DNA from: Glutinoglossum americanum
Taxonomy: Eukaryota > Ascomycota > Geoglossomycetes > Geoglossales > Geoglossaceae
Direction of reading: 5' to 3'
Assembly: GCA_020080175.1 (NCBI GenBank)
Contig: JAGHQL010000034.1
Coordinates: forward strand, 1-64,000
Length of the DNA: 64,000 nucleotides
Each line of letters opens with the position of its first letter. The stretch's first letter is position 1. The position numbers were made by a program, and so were the translations under genes. Shown piece by piece: positions 24,684-35,311 of this stretch. The notes under the pieces are model-generated. The model did no database searches and was not told the DNA's origin. It was given only the letters and a program-made list of their open reading frames with translations.

Positions 24684-27101
24684 TCACAAATCCATACCAA
24701 CACTTTCCTCCCTCCCCTTCCCCGCCACTGCCGCATCATACGCCATCACCCTCGCTGCGCTTTTCTTCTCCCTCCTCACATACCCCAGAAGACGAAGACA
24801 TCCCGACGGGGTCATCTGCAAAAAACCGCACCCTTAACGTTAGCTATAAAAAAAAAAAAAAAGGGGGGGGATTCAATCCAAGTTCCGAAGCCCTTAAACC
24901 AGGCCAGGGAGTAGGAAAGAAACTCACCCCTTCAATCCTCCTTGCCTGTCCCACAGATTCTGGCTTCGTAACCATTAATAGCGCGCGCTCCTCGTTCGAA
25001 AGCCCGTGGATCCCGCTATAATCTAAGTCGGAAGGCAGACGGAGATTCTCGTCTTTCTGGAAGATCCGCATTGCTGCTTTTTGCTGCTCAACGTACGGTG
25101 CATAGACGCCTACCATAACAGACAAGCGTAGTTAGTAAGAGAGCTGAAAAGGGGGGTGCATGAAAATAAATATAAATATTTTTACCCTCAATGCCGACTC
25201 GAGTGCGGATCTTCGAGGGGAATTTGGTGATTTCGGGTACTTGTGAGATGAGGGAGTCGATGGTGACGTCTTTCAGTCTTAGGAGATCCAATGCGCTCCT
25301 CTTGACGGAATCAAGGTGGACCCGGAACCCCCTCTCGATCCACTCAGATGAACCGTGTTTCTTGGCCAGCAGAAGACCTTTCAGCTCCTCAACCTGGGCG
25401 ATCTCGTCCTGGAAATGCGACCATCGCCTATCACCAACAACTCCAGCTATCCGACCAAGCTCAGTAAGCCTCAGATCCGCGTTATCTGCTCGAGTGCTCA
25501 TGCGATATTCGCTCCTGGATGTGAACATCCGGTAGGGTTCGGAGACTCCCTTAGTAATGAGGTCGTCGATCATTATGCCAATATACCCATCGCTCCGTGA
25601 AATGACGAGTTGCGGCTTCAATTGGGACGATAGGCCGGCGTTGATCCCAGCAATGATGCCTTGTGCTGCAGCCTCTTCGTATCCCGTGGTCCCATTGATT
25701 TGCCCGGCCAAGAAGAGGCCTTTAATCATTTTCGTTTCTAGCGTCGCTCGTAGGTTGCGAGGATCCACATAGTCATACTCAACTCCATATCCGGGTTGCA
25801 GCATGTTAACATTCTCCAACCCGGGGACAGTCCGAAGGAGTTGTTCTTGGGCTTCAGCAGGGATGGTCATTGAGATTCCATTCGGGTATATCACGTCCGT
25901 GTCGAACCCCTCCGGCTCTAACCAGATTATATGGCTGTTTTTCTCGTGGAAGCGGATGACTTTGGACTCTAGTGATGGGCAATAGCGGGGCCCCTTGACA
26001 GACTCACGTATATGTATCGACTTTTCGAGGTTTGCTCGAACAATATCATGGGATGCCTCATTTGTGTGTGTAGCGTAGCAGAACAATTGGTCCTTAACAG
26101 CTACAGAGTCGTTCATATAGCTAAATGGTACTGGGGGGTCATCTCCCGGCTGGGCCTCGAGCCGTTTGAAGTCAATTGTTTTCCCCTCCAGCCTAGGAGG
26201 GGTCCCGGTTTTTAAACGGCCAAGCTGGAAACCGGCTTCTCGGAGAGATTTGCTGAGGCCGAATGTAGCAGCCTCGCCCATCCGACCCGAAGGATACGCA
26301 TCAAGGCCTTTGTAAAGTTAGCGTTTTCCTAGACTGACCTGAATCTACCAGTATCATACCAATGTGGATCTCGCCACCCAAGAATGTGCCAGTAGTAACA
26401 ACGACGTGGTTAGTTGATATAATCTCCCCAGATTCAAGGCGGACCCCGGTAATCCTGCCATATCTGCCCTCACTATCTGGTTGGTCTAAGAACTCCTTAT
26501 CCACAACGATGTCTGCTACACTGCCTTGGATAATTGATAGGTTAGGGCAAGATAGAAGCTCTTCTTGCATATGCTTCTTGTACAGCTTGCGGTCAATCTG
26601 TGCCCTTGGGCCCTATTAGACTAGAATTAGCATTCTCTCCCTCCCAGGATGTCGCAGCACCCGTGTCTACTCACCCAAACCGCTGGGCCCTTCTTTTTAT
26701 TCAACACCCGAAACTGCACACCAGCCTGGTCGGCTATTCGACCACATACTCCATCCAGTGCATCAATCTCCCGGATCATAGTCCCTTTGCCAATACCGCC
26801 AAAGCTCGGATTGCACGAGCATACCCCAATAGTATCAATCTTTTGGGTGACCAATGCCGTGCGCGCGCCTGCACGAGCCGCTCCTGCACATGCTTCAGAT
26901 CCAGCATGACCGCCGCCAATAACCACAACATCGTATGGTCTGTTGATGTTCTCAGCAAAAACACCCGCTACTCGGATGAATTGGAACGTACCTAGCACCA
27001 TTGGAGACAGTCGCAAACCTCCGAGGTTTTGCCAGTTGCGACCGAACTCTGGCACTATGGCCCCAGGGCATAAGAGCCCTAGAGCGGATTACCTTACTCA
27101 T
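24684..27101 (-). CDS. MTO1: Mitochondrial tRNA modification enzyme MTO1 (MnmG/GidA family)
   Basis: With its partner MSS1/MnmE, MTO1 uses FAD to add a carboxymethylaminomethyl-type group to wobble uridine 34 of mitochondrial tRNAs. Six exons join in phase: 27101-26992, 26939-26675, 26612-26360, 26307-25186, 25109-24928 and 24815-24684, giving about 687 residues. A basic presequence covers about the first 35 residues. The FAD-binding Rossmann motif [14 protein letters not shown] follows. GidA signatures include [11 protein letters not shown] and [32 protein letters not shown] is the other hallmark. The last exon ([16 protein letters not shown]) is separated by a 112-bp intron containing long A and G runs. 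Start chosen at 27101 because the preceding in-frame extension would precede the presequence. Confidence 0.93.
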
Positions 27102-27550
27102 TATCCTTCTTAGTTGGAGCAACCTCGAGAGGAAAAAAACATTTCCGAGAACACCGGATTTGGATGACTCGCGAGAACTTACGTAAACAAACGTGCAATA
27201 AACACCCAATAAGAACGAAGTATCACCAAATTCAGGAAAACGTTTGCTGGTTGACTAAGCTGTTCTATTTGAGACAGCTATATTGGCGGTTGTATTTATT
27301 TATCTACTGTTCAAGTACAAGGATTTGGTTGCCTTTGTTAATGCTACTCCCCCATAGGTTACCTCCACTTAAAACTCTGCGCACCAGCAAGAGAGACTGT
27401 AGATTTCTTATTAGTGGCGCCAGTGCGGAAGTGTGCGATGCTTACCACGCCAAAACCAGCTTTTGTGAATCGATCAGCTCAATTCGATATCCACTAGGAT
27501 GGACACCAGCCCATATCGCAGTCTACTTCACATTGAAGTCCTGAATGTTC
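27102..27550. other. Gap between MTO1 start and SF3B4 3' end
   Basis: A 449-bp AT-leaning region that should hold the MTO1 promoter and the 3' UTR of the upstream minus-strand splicing factor gene. Short frames here do not resemble any protein I know. Confidence 0.5.
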
Positions 27551-28876
27551 TTATCGGCCTCGACCATAGCCATGCGGCTGGAACCCAGGAGGATATGCTC
27601 CTGGTTGGCCTCCGAATCCGGGGGGCATCCCTGGCATGCCACCTTGACCTTGTGGTGGGCCAAACCCAGGTGGTAACCCTCGGCCTTGTCCAGGTGGGGG
27701 GCCAAAAGCTTGAGGCAATGGAGCGGGACCACCGACTGCAGCAAACCCTGGAGGAGCGCCCATTCCAGGAGGCGGTAAACCTTGTGCAGAATAGCTGCCA
27801 GGTTGCTGAGGATTGTAACCCTGATTGAAACCTTGGGGTCCACCATATCCTACTTGCGATGGCGGCGGTCGTGCTGGCAAACCAGACGGTGGAGCCACAA
27901 GCTGTTGTTGAGGCTGTGGAGGGGGACGTACGTGTTGTGGCGCGGGGGCGTTCTGAAAGTTACCATTTGGTATCACCGGCCTCCCATTAATCGGAGTAGG
28001 TGGTCCCCCTGAAACACTCGGAGGAACTTCAGTTGGACCGACCGGCGGGGGTGCATTGAAGAGCTGAGGTGGTAATTGTTGGGCTTGAGGCTGTACGTTG
28101 TGCTTGCGAGCCTGGGCAGCCAGCATTCGCTCAGCCTCATCGCCATGGCGTTCTCCCTTGCCATCCTTCTTATAGGCATACTGGACTGAAATCTCCTTAT
28201 TCATGAGGAACTGAGCATTCATATTGGCGATGGCATCATCTGATGCTTCAAAATTGGAAAAAGAGACAAATCCATATCCTTTCGATAGGCCAGCATCGTC
28301 CCGAGCGATCTGTAGAAGTTCAGTAATTTATTCACCTATTTACTAATGGAACATGACGAACCTTTGGCGCAGCGACCAGGCTCCCAAAGCGACTAAAAGT
28401 ATCGTATAGAGTCTTTTCGTCTACCATCGGGTCTAAATTTCCAATAAACAATTCTGCCCCCACCTCTACAGTCTTTTGCTTATCCGCAGAAGCCTATAAG
28501 ACGGCGGGGTTAATCACAATCACTATAAAAGGGTCCCCGTGATTCATATCTTACCTTGTTCACCCTGATTGGCTTTCCGTATAACCGGACCTGATTCATT
28601 ATTCTCGCCGCATATTCGGCGTCGTCTTCACTGATAAACTCGACGAAGCCGTACCCTTGGTGCGTTTGGGTAACCCGATCCTTTGGGAGATGAACATTAA
28701 CAATCCGTCCTGCCTGAAGCATCAACTCCCAGACTAAGCTGTCTGTGACGCGCTCATCGAGGTTGCCAATGTAAACGGTAGCTTCTTTATCCTGCTCCCT
28801 TGAGAGGAGTTAGCATTGTGGGACAAATGTTCAGGAAATAGTGACCAAAATCATACCAGTGTCTTGCGCCTGACAT
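27551..28876 (-). CDS. HSH49: Splicing factor SF3B4/Hsh49 (U2 snRNP SF3b, two RRMs)
   Basis: This SF3b subunit binds pre-mRNA next to the branch site. Four exons, 28876-28857, 28798-28555, 28493-28362 and 28309-27551, join in phase for about 384 residues. Exon 1 encodes just MSGARHW. RRM1 (about 10-90) has [10 protein letters not shown] and GYGFVEF. RRM2 (about 95-180) has [11 protein letters not shown] and GYGFVSF. The C-terminal half (about 210-384) is Pro/Gly/Gln-rich, as in SF3B4 orthologues, and ends GYGRGR. It is divergent from TOM7, 239 bp apart. Confidence 0.93.
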
Positions 28877-29115
28877 TTCAAGTTTTTATGCTTCGACTCC
28901 CAAGAATTTTAGGTCACCGGTGTGCTTGCAAAGAGCTTGCGGCTCTGCTCAGCATGTTTCTTTCGAAGGATGATTATGTAATTCACACCAACGGACATCC
29001 GCAAAATTTCTCAAACAACTCAACGTCCAGCAAACCCTTCCAACAGCAACACATTACAGTTCGATAGATTGGCAAACCGCTGATTAGATCCACACACTGT
29101 AATTAATACGCCATC
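28877..29115. promoter_or_regulatory. Divergent promoter SF3B4 / TOM7
   Basis: This 239-bp region lies between the two start codons and must serve both genes. No other coding potential is evident. Confidence 0.5.
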
Positions 29116-29417
29116 ATGCAACTTTCAGAGGAAACCAAGGTAGGCACGAGTTGTGAAAACATCGAGCTTAATTACATGCTAAAGCGTCGCCACAGGAGAG
29201 AATCTCCAAAATAATTGATATATCGCGAGTTACGATACATTAGTATGTACCGTGCCTTCCTCTTTGAGCTACAGTCGGGATTGACCGTTACAGTGGCTAC
29301 CTCCCTTTTATCCTCTGGCTCGGTACATAACACCACAACGGATTACCCGCGATGATAGGGAACTTACATGTCACAGGATACACTCGCAGTGAGCCTAGAC
29401 CAGCGTTGATACGGTGA
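29116..29417 (+). CDS. TOM7: TOM complex subunit TOM7 (46 residues, four exons)
   Basis: Tom7 is a tail-anchored subunit of the outer-membrane protein translocase and modulates its assembly. This gene has no long ORF; it appears only when three introns are removed. Exons are 29116-29139 (24 nt), 29196-29242 (47 nt), 29294-29322 (29 nt) and 29377-29417 (41 nt). Together they encode 46 residues with no internal stop. The N-terminus MQLSEETKERISKIID is followed by HYGYLPFILWLGYTRS, the Tom7 transmembrane segment with its conserved Pro. The end is PRPALIR, matching the family C-terminus. Introns are 56, 51 and 54 bp with GT-AG ends. Four in-phase exons recreating a known 46-residue protein make chance very unlikely. 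Confidence 0.93.
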
Positions 29418-29995
29418 GGGCCTACTTCGGAGCGATTGCGACAATCTATGAGCTGGGCTAATTGCAGTGGCAGGTTAATATCCCCTCTCGCATAAACAAC
29501 ACGGCTGAGAAGGCACCGGTCAATCGGGATACAGAGTTCGATCTACAGGAGAAGGACGGAGGGTCATGTGGGATGGGATGGATGTTTGGTGTGGGTTCGC
29601 GGAGAATGAACTGGTTGCAGACTCAGCGCCCGAGAATTGCCCGAGAAAATAAGCTGTGGAGAACTGTTCGGTTGTGAACTGGGGATACCCATGAACCAGT
29701 CATATGTTATATGTATAATAGCTGTACTCTACGTATAAAAAAAACAACTCCTTCCCATAACGATAAGGCGGCTCGTAATCACCGACAACACTCTTCCCCA
29801 CGGAAAATCTCCTAGATGTAGTGGTTCGCCCGGCGCTCGGTGACACCGAAAAAATTTCTATATTCGCGCATCATCCGCCCTGTTTCCCTTCCATCTCCAC
29901 CACCACTCCGCCACGCGAGCTCGTTCCACCATCCCACGCAGCTCCTGTCGTGCCTGTTTCGGTACTTTAGGCATCAGCGTTATTGACACCATGTC
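29418..29995. other. Gap between TOM7 and FLX1
   Basis: 578 bp holding the TOM7 3' UTR and the FLX1 promoter/leader. A pyrimidine-rich stretch on the + strand (about 29875-29925, CTTCCATCTCCACCACCAC-like) sits about 70-120 bp before the FLX1 start, typical of fungal core promoters. A short unrecognised frame (29462-29677) was not called. Confidence 0.5.
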
Positions 29996-29999
29996 ATGA
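29991..29999 (+). promoter_or_regulatory. Two-codon upstream ORF overlapping the FLX1 start
   Basis: The sequence ATGTCATGA contains a minimal reading frame Met-Ser-stop whose TGA overlaps the next ATG (29996), the start I assign to FLX1. This ATGA overlap is the geometry used for termination-reinitiation. The first ATG has the better context (CACCATG), so most ribosomes might start there. It could also reflect an allelic or sequencing indel. Confidence 0.5.
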
Positions 30000-31541
30000 G
30001 TAACAACAATGCTCTCCCGTCGTCGCTTGTCGAAACAATAGCTGGACTCACTGCAGGAGTCGTAACCACCTTAGTTGTGCATCCCCTGGATATCATCAAA
30101 ACTCGACTCCAAGGCAAATACCGTTTCCCCCTCCCACAAATCCCCCCACAAGACGCGTTGGCAGTTTGTATACTAACCCCACACAAATTCGCCGTATAGT
30201 TGACCGGCAAACACCATCTTGGCTCGGTGCATCCTTCAGGATCGCCCGAGATATAGCCCGAAATGAAGGTAGCATTGGGGCGTTCTACCGCGGTCTAACT
30301 CCCAACCTCGTGGGGAACTCTGTCAGCTGGGGTTTATACTTTTTATGGTACGCCCCACAATTCCTCATGCAATCCTCACGCGAACATTGGCTCATGATCT
30401 CATAATTTCAGGTACGGGAAGATCAAAGAGGGACTTGCAGAGCATTATGGTTCACAAGGCGCGTTAAGCTCCCTCGACTACCTCTTAGCATCAGGAACGG
30501 CTGGTATGGGGGCCTCTACCAATAGCTCAATTGCACGTGTCAGCTCTACTCACACCGGTTAGGCACTCTCACCGCCATCTACACAAACCCAATATGGGTC
30601 ATCAAAACACGAATGCTTTCGTCAGGGCGGTCAGCGCCTGGCGCTTACCAGAGTCTTACAGATGGAATACGACAAATAATTGAGACAGAAGGTCTCAAAG
30701 GTTTCTACCGTGGCCTCATCCCATCGGTTCTAGGCATCTCACATGGAGCATTCCAATTCATGTTTTACGAGCAGCTCAAAAACCACAGGAGGCAGGCGCT
30801 CAACTCGCCACACCGACATAACGCCGCCACCACGGCTACCGATCCTTCAGCTGCCACCATCCCCCTGAGCAACTCCGACTACCTGTACCTATCCGGGCTA
30901 TCCAAGATCTCAGCTGGGTCCGTCACATATCCATTCCAGGTCGTCCGCGCCCGTCTCCAGACCTACGATGCCGGCCGAACGTATGCATCTGCAAGGGACG
31001 CTGTTATGCAGATATGGCGACAAGAGGGATTTCTAGGCTTCTACAAGGGGTGAGTTTTTCTCCGCATTCGAAATCGCCCTCTCTCGACCTGTTCTCGCCC
31101 CACTCTTTTATATCACACCCTGCACGAAGTGAAAAATCCGAAAAATCCGGGGACTTATGGCGGTTGCCTTGTCAACATCACCTGACCAGAGCCCCCACAC
31201 ATCGCGCTTCTGGAGTGAGACGGGACAGTTGATACAATTCCGTCTTGCGCCCTTCCCGCGTAGTATTTCCTTTTTCTATTATTTGCTTCTCCCATATGGG
31301 AAGCGTGGCCTGCACGATGATTTCCGTATTTTTTCTTCTTCCACGGCCGCCAACATGCACATCTGCACATCACCCCACGCGTTATGCGTGACCACATTTT
31401 AAGCCGCTACTAACAGCAGCCTCTCGTCTGTCTCGCGTTGCGGGGTTCAGGCTAGGTCCGAACATGATACGCGTCCTACCCTCCACCTGTGTTACCTTCC
31501 TGGTTTACGAGAACACGAGGTTCTATCTACCTCAGCTGTGA
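29996..31541 (+). CDS. FLX1: Mitochondrial FAD carrier FLX1
   Basis: A mitochondrial carrier family protein; yeast Flx1 moves FAD across the inner membrane, and the animal relative SLC25A32 is linked to folate/FAD. Five exons join in phase: 29996-30113, 30200-30347, 30412-30503, 30563-31049 and 31451-31541, giving 311 residues. The three carrier repeats show HPLDIIKTRLQ, NPIWVIKTRM and YPFQVVRARLQ. A Trp in the second motif is typical of the FAD/folate branch, as is SWGLYFLWYGKIKEG. Intron 1 (30114-30199) uses a GC donor. The final intron is 401 bp, far longer than others here. A two-codon upstream ORF overlaps the start codon. Confidence 0.92.
30114..30199 (+). other. GC-AG intron in FLX1
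   Basis: The donor reads CAAG|GCAAAT and the acceptor GTATAG, with a TACTAAC branch site at about 30168-30174. Removing it joins KTRLQ to VDRQT in frame, as expected for the first carrier repeat. No GT donor nearby restores the frame. Confidence 0.8.
31050..31450 (+). other. Long (401 bp) terminal intron of FLX1
   Basis: GTGAGT donor after YKG and GGTTCAG acceptor before LGPNMIRVLPST. Its length is six to eight times that of most introns in this window. No ORF or RNA gene inside is recognisable. Confidence 0.75.
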
Positions 31542-33343
31542 GGCGACGAGAAGAAGAAAAAATAAAATAAAATAAAAAAAAACGCCTCCGAAACGCCACA
31601 CTGTCGATGTGAGGCAAGCATGGCGGACGGAAACAGCCAGGGGGTGACAATCTGTTGTTGCCTAGCGCTCGGTCCTTGGAGCGATACGTGCGTCGGGACG
31701 TTATCAAGGCCCATTCTACATGCAAGTTTCCTTCCGTTGTAGTAATAGAAAAATACAGGAATTTGTCACAGGTGGGAGATCAAACCACCGCCCCGGAAAA
31801 GCGGGAACCGTTCGATTTGGAAACACAGACGGTCCAAAAATATGCCTCAAAATATGCCCAGTTGGAAAGGCGTGACACACCGCCTTTAATGAGAGAAATG
31901 AATAGATCGCTAAGCCTTTTGGATACAGTGATGCACAGCAGACAAAATCCAGAAACGGTAATAATCACAACAGCAACAACAATCCGCAGATGCCCACACA
32001 CGCACACACTCGCACGCTTACAAAAAATGAGGTTGCTTGGAGAGAAAGAGTATTTTATAAGTCGTAGTCTGTAGTCGTTCGGACAGTAGCTGTTTGGCAA
32101 GTAAATAATCCAAAATAAAAGACATGCCACCACAAACAAGCAGATCCAGCCCACCACCACCCCCTTTGTAAAACGTGTAATCGCAAACAAAGGGCCTACC
32201 AAGGCACATACAACCATCCCAAAAAAAAAAGAGAGAGTTAGCGAAATATCCTATCCTATCTCTTGACAGCACAACCAGCTATATTCCTGCAGCAGTCCAC
32301 CACCAACTACCCACCCTCCTCGTTCCTCTCCCCCTACCCTCCCCCTTCCCCACCACCATCCATACACAGCATAGATAGGCGTTTTAAGACCACACAACAC
32401 CGATGGACAACGACTAAATATGCCACGCGACAACAGACAGCAGACAGCCCCACGCCCAAGCACAGTAGCAACAACGACGATGGCGACGATGCCTATCACG
32501 GCACACCGAAAAAAAGCGCCCCCAAAACCAAAACAGACAACGCCCCCCGCTCCAGGAAAAGGTAACACCGAGGTTCGGGGAGGGGGGGTTGGGGTTAAGG
32601 TTAGATAGGTAGGTGGACAGAGATATATATCGTAATATATATTTTTTTTGGGAGAGGGGGGCGAAAAAAGGAAAAAAAAAATTTTGAATGTTGGGAAGAT
32701 GGAGAAGAACGACCACCGTGCAGCGCAAAGAGCACACAAGAGCCGACGGGTAGTAGCAGTAGCAGTAGTAGTAGTATATCCCCAAAAAAATCGGGGGGGA
32801 AAACCGCGTACAGAAATCAGAAAGCCATACATGAGGACTCCCCGGTAAGACTCAGGACAGACTCCCCCCCCCCAAAAAAAAAAAAAAAAGGCGTGAGAAC
32901 GTAAAACAAATGTATGTTACCACCCCGCCAAAAACGACGGAACAGAGGTATAAGGCTAGAAGTAAGATCTGTAAAAAATAAAGGTAAAAACTAGAAACGT
33001 GAAGGTGAAAATTGACTTAAAATAAAAAGGGGTCCCTATATTTTCGCCTCCGTAAAAAGAGATTCCTTCACATGCTTTGATTTGTGACCGGAAACGAGCC
33101 TTGACTGCGCCCGTCGCCCGCTTTGTCCCCTTCCCCTTCCCCCATCCTTGGGGAGTGGTGAGTGTGTGTGTGTGTGTGTGTGTGATGTGTGTGATGTGCC
33201 CAGCACCAGTCCAGTAAACCATATCCTTACATAGAGAGCAAAAAGAAGATAAAAACAAGCTTACATGTTTTGCAAAACGTAGCAAAACAGGAGAGGGGTA
33301 CATTATATATCGTGGTACTTGAAATTCTTGCTCGAGGTCAAGT
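31542..33343. other. Repeat-rich convergent gap FLX1 / AZF1
   Basis: About 1.8 kb between the 3' ends of FLX1 (+) and AZF1 (-). It is full of short A, T, C and G runs (for example about 31555-31580, 32220-32232, 32640-32690 and 32868-32890). A GT dinucleotide repeat lies at 33162-33184. The lower part (32250-32870) shows AC/CCA-rich + strand sequence and many apparent frames that are simple-sequence artefacts. I see no supported gene. Confidence 0.55.
33162..33184. repeat. (GT)n microsatellite
   Basis: An uninterrupted GT dinucleotide repeat of about 23 bp, followed by GATGTGTGATG. It lies in the presumed 3' flank of AZF1. Confidence 0.9.
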
Positions 33344-33488
33344 TCAGTATAGCTTTCGTCCGTCGGCGAAGCTATAGTGTGCTGCCGCCGATGGGTCTCT
33401 CGTGGAGGGGTTCGGAGCGTATACGCCCATTGCGGCCATGCCGGGGTCCTGACCTGTATTGGTGCGGGATAGGGGGTGCGGTTGCTGT

Positions 33489-33523
<35 letters not shown>

Positions 33524-35311
33524 TTGCTGCTGTTGCTGCTGCTGTTGCTGTTGCTGCTGCTGCTGCTGCTGCTGCTGTTGTTGTTGTTGCTGCTGCTGTT
33601 GCTGGTGCTGGTGATGTGGGTGGTGCGCTTGATGATGGTTGTGGTGGTGTTGTGAGACCGCGTCATATGTAGATCCAACACTGCTACTACCGTCATCCAT
33701 CTCAACGGAAAACTCGTAGCCGTCGTGATTGCTATTGTGCGAACCAGAGCTAGGAGACATGCTCATCTGCGTAGAGCGATCGTCTCCACCATGCTCACGG
33801 TCGTTACCGTTGCCACCGCCAAAGTCGCCTTCATCCTTGGAGGCTTTTTGAGAGGGACCGATCTTACGGTCCTTACCGCGGCCCTTGATACCCTTGTTTG
33901 AGTTCTTGTACAGTTCAGCGAAGTACTCCCATAGTTCCTTATCTTTAGAAGAGACCGGGTCGCCTTCTCGCATTGAAAGGAACTTGGTGGTCAAGTTGCG
34001 CAGAGCAGCTGCATGAAATTTGTTTTGGTGAGACTATTGGCAACGAGAGTCTCGTCAGCCGACAGGCCTGCTGAAAAATGTGAGGCTCCTGGAAGAGCGT
34101 ATCCCTTACCTTAAGGTTGCCTAATTGCGTGAACTGCTTGTGGCAGTTCTCAAGTTTGCACGTAAATGGCTTCAGCTGGTCGTGGACTATCTTGTGTGCG
34201 CGGACATTGCCCCGCTGAGCAAATCTCTTGCCGCAGATGTCGCAGCAATAAGGCTTCTCGCCCGTGTGTCTACGCTCATGTGTCTATAAAGATCACAACA
34301 ATTAGGAACTGGACTTTTTCAATGGTTCGGATTCATTTTGGGTGGAAACAAACCTTGAGGTTACCAAGCTGCGAGAAACGCTGTCCGCATGAAGGTTCTT
34401 TGCAAAGCTGCAATCAAGTCACAACCACATCAGCACTGTATTTTCGGAGGGGAGTGGGATGCGGGCTAGTGAAGAGGGTCACTAACAAAAGGCTTGTCAC
34501 CGGTATGAGCACGTATATGGATCTCAAGATGGGTTTTTTGCAGGAAGCTCTTGTTACAGCCTGGAATGTCACATTCGTATCTCTTCTTTTCCTTTTGGCC
34601 AGATTTTGGTTTCTCCTCCTGTACGACCACTGCAGACATAGGCTTATCAGGAACTGGTGCATAGCCATTGTTGAATGGATTTCCGTAGTAAGCTGGGTCT
34701 GGTCGTTGTGTCGGCGTCAAGGCTGGTAATGGTCGTTGAGGAGTGGGAGTGGATTTGGCCTGAATGGCCTTCATTAGGCTATCGACGTCGGTTGCAAATG
34801 CGATATCGCTAGCACTGGTGGGACTTGTGATCTTAGCAGAATCCGGTGAGAGCTCTGTTTCTTGCGCAGGGCCCCACATCGTTCCGCTTCGAGGATCTCC
34901 TGCAGTTTCATCCTTCACCGCCGATGGGTTCGTATCCAAACGAGGGAATACATTCCGAGTATCTCTCATATGTGGTAAACCCGGTGGAACAATTCCTCCT
35001 GTCGGTAGAGTATGCGGATGGGGATGTTGCCCTGCTGGCGCAGCGTGAGGATCAGTATGCTGTCCGGCTGACAGAGGATGAGATTGTGCGTGTTGCGGGT
35101 ACGCGCCGTGAAATGACGGTACCATGTGGAAGTTACTGGCATGCCCGTAGCCACCATAGGGGTTCGAGTGAAACGGTGCCATGCTGCCAATTGCTGGGTG
35201 TGAGAATGGTTGCATATTAACGTCAAGCTGTGGTGCCATCATCCCGCGAGAGGGAGCTCCGGATGTCGTACGTGAACCAAGATCGTAGGAGACCAATCCA
35301 GAGATGTCCAT
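33344..35311 (-). CDS. AZF1: C2H2 zinc-finger regulator AZF1-like with long polyQ tract
   Basis: Four exons, 35311-34487, 34407-34354, 34283-34110 and 34033-33344, join in phase for about 580 residues. Four tandem C2H2 fingers lie at about 255-355. They are [19 protein letters not shown], then [17 protein letters not shown] with THERRH, then [21 protein letters not shown], and [17 protein letters not shown] with SHQNKFH. This finger set is that of yeast Azf1, a glucose-responsive activator. Downstream, [18 protein letters not shown] and KGRGKDRK are also typical of filamentous-fungal homologues. The tail carries a His-rich run then 41 consecutive Gln encoded by 33482-33604. The start at Met 35311 (MDISGLVSY) is the first in-frame ATG; the open frame continues upstream without ATG to a stop, so an upstream coding exon cannot be excluded. 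Confidence 0.88.
33482..33604 (-). repeat. Mixed CAG/CAA trinucleotide repeat (41 Gln)
   Basis: On the minus strand this reads as 41 consecutive CAG or CAA codons inside the AZF1-like gene, flanked by His codons on the 5' side and by PHPLSR on the 3' side. Interrupted CAG/CAA mixtures are more stable than pure CAG, but length variation between strains is likely. Confidence 0.95.

Noticed and set aside
32250-32850. Several 60-190-codon frames on both strands between FLX1 and AZF1
   Set aside because: They overlap each other, follow homopolymer and AC/GT-rich sequence, and have no recognisable domain.
33319-33705. Open frames on the plus strand and in another minus frame across the CAG/CAA tract
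   Set aside because: They are polyAla/Val or Ser/Asn translations of the trinucleotide repeat in wrong frames; the polyQ frame connects to the zinc fingers.
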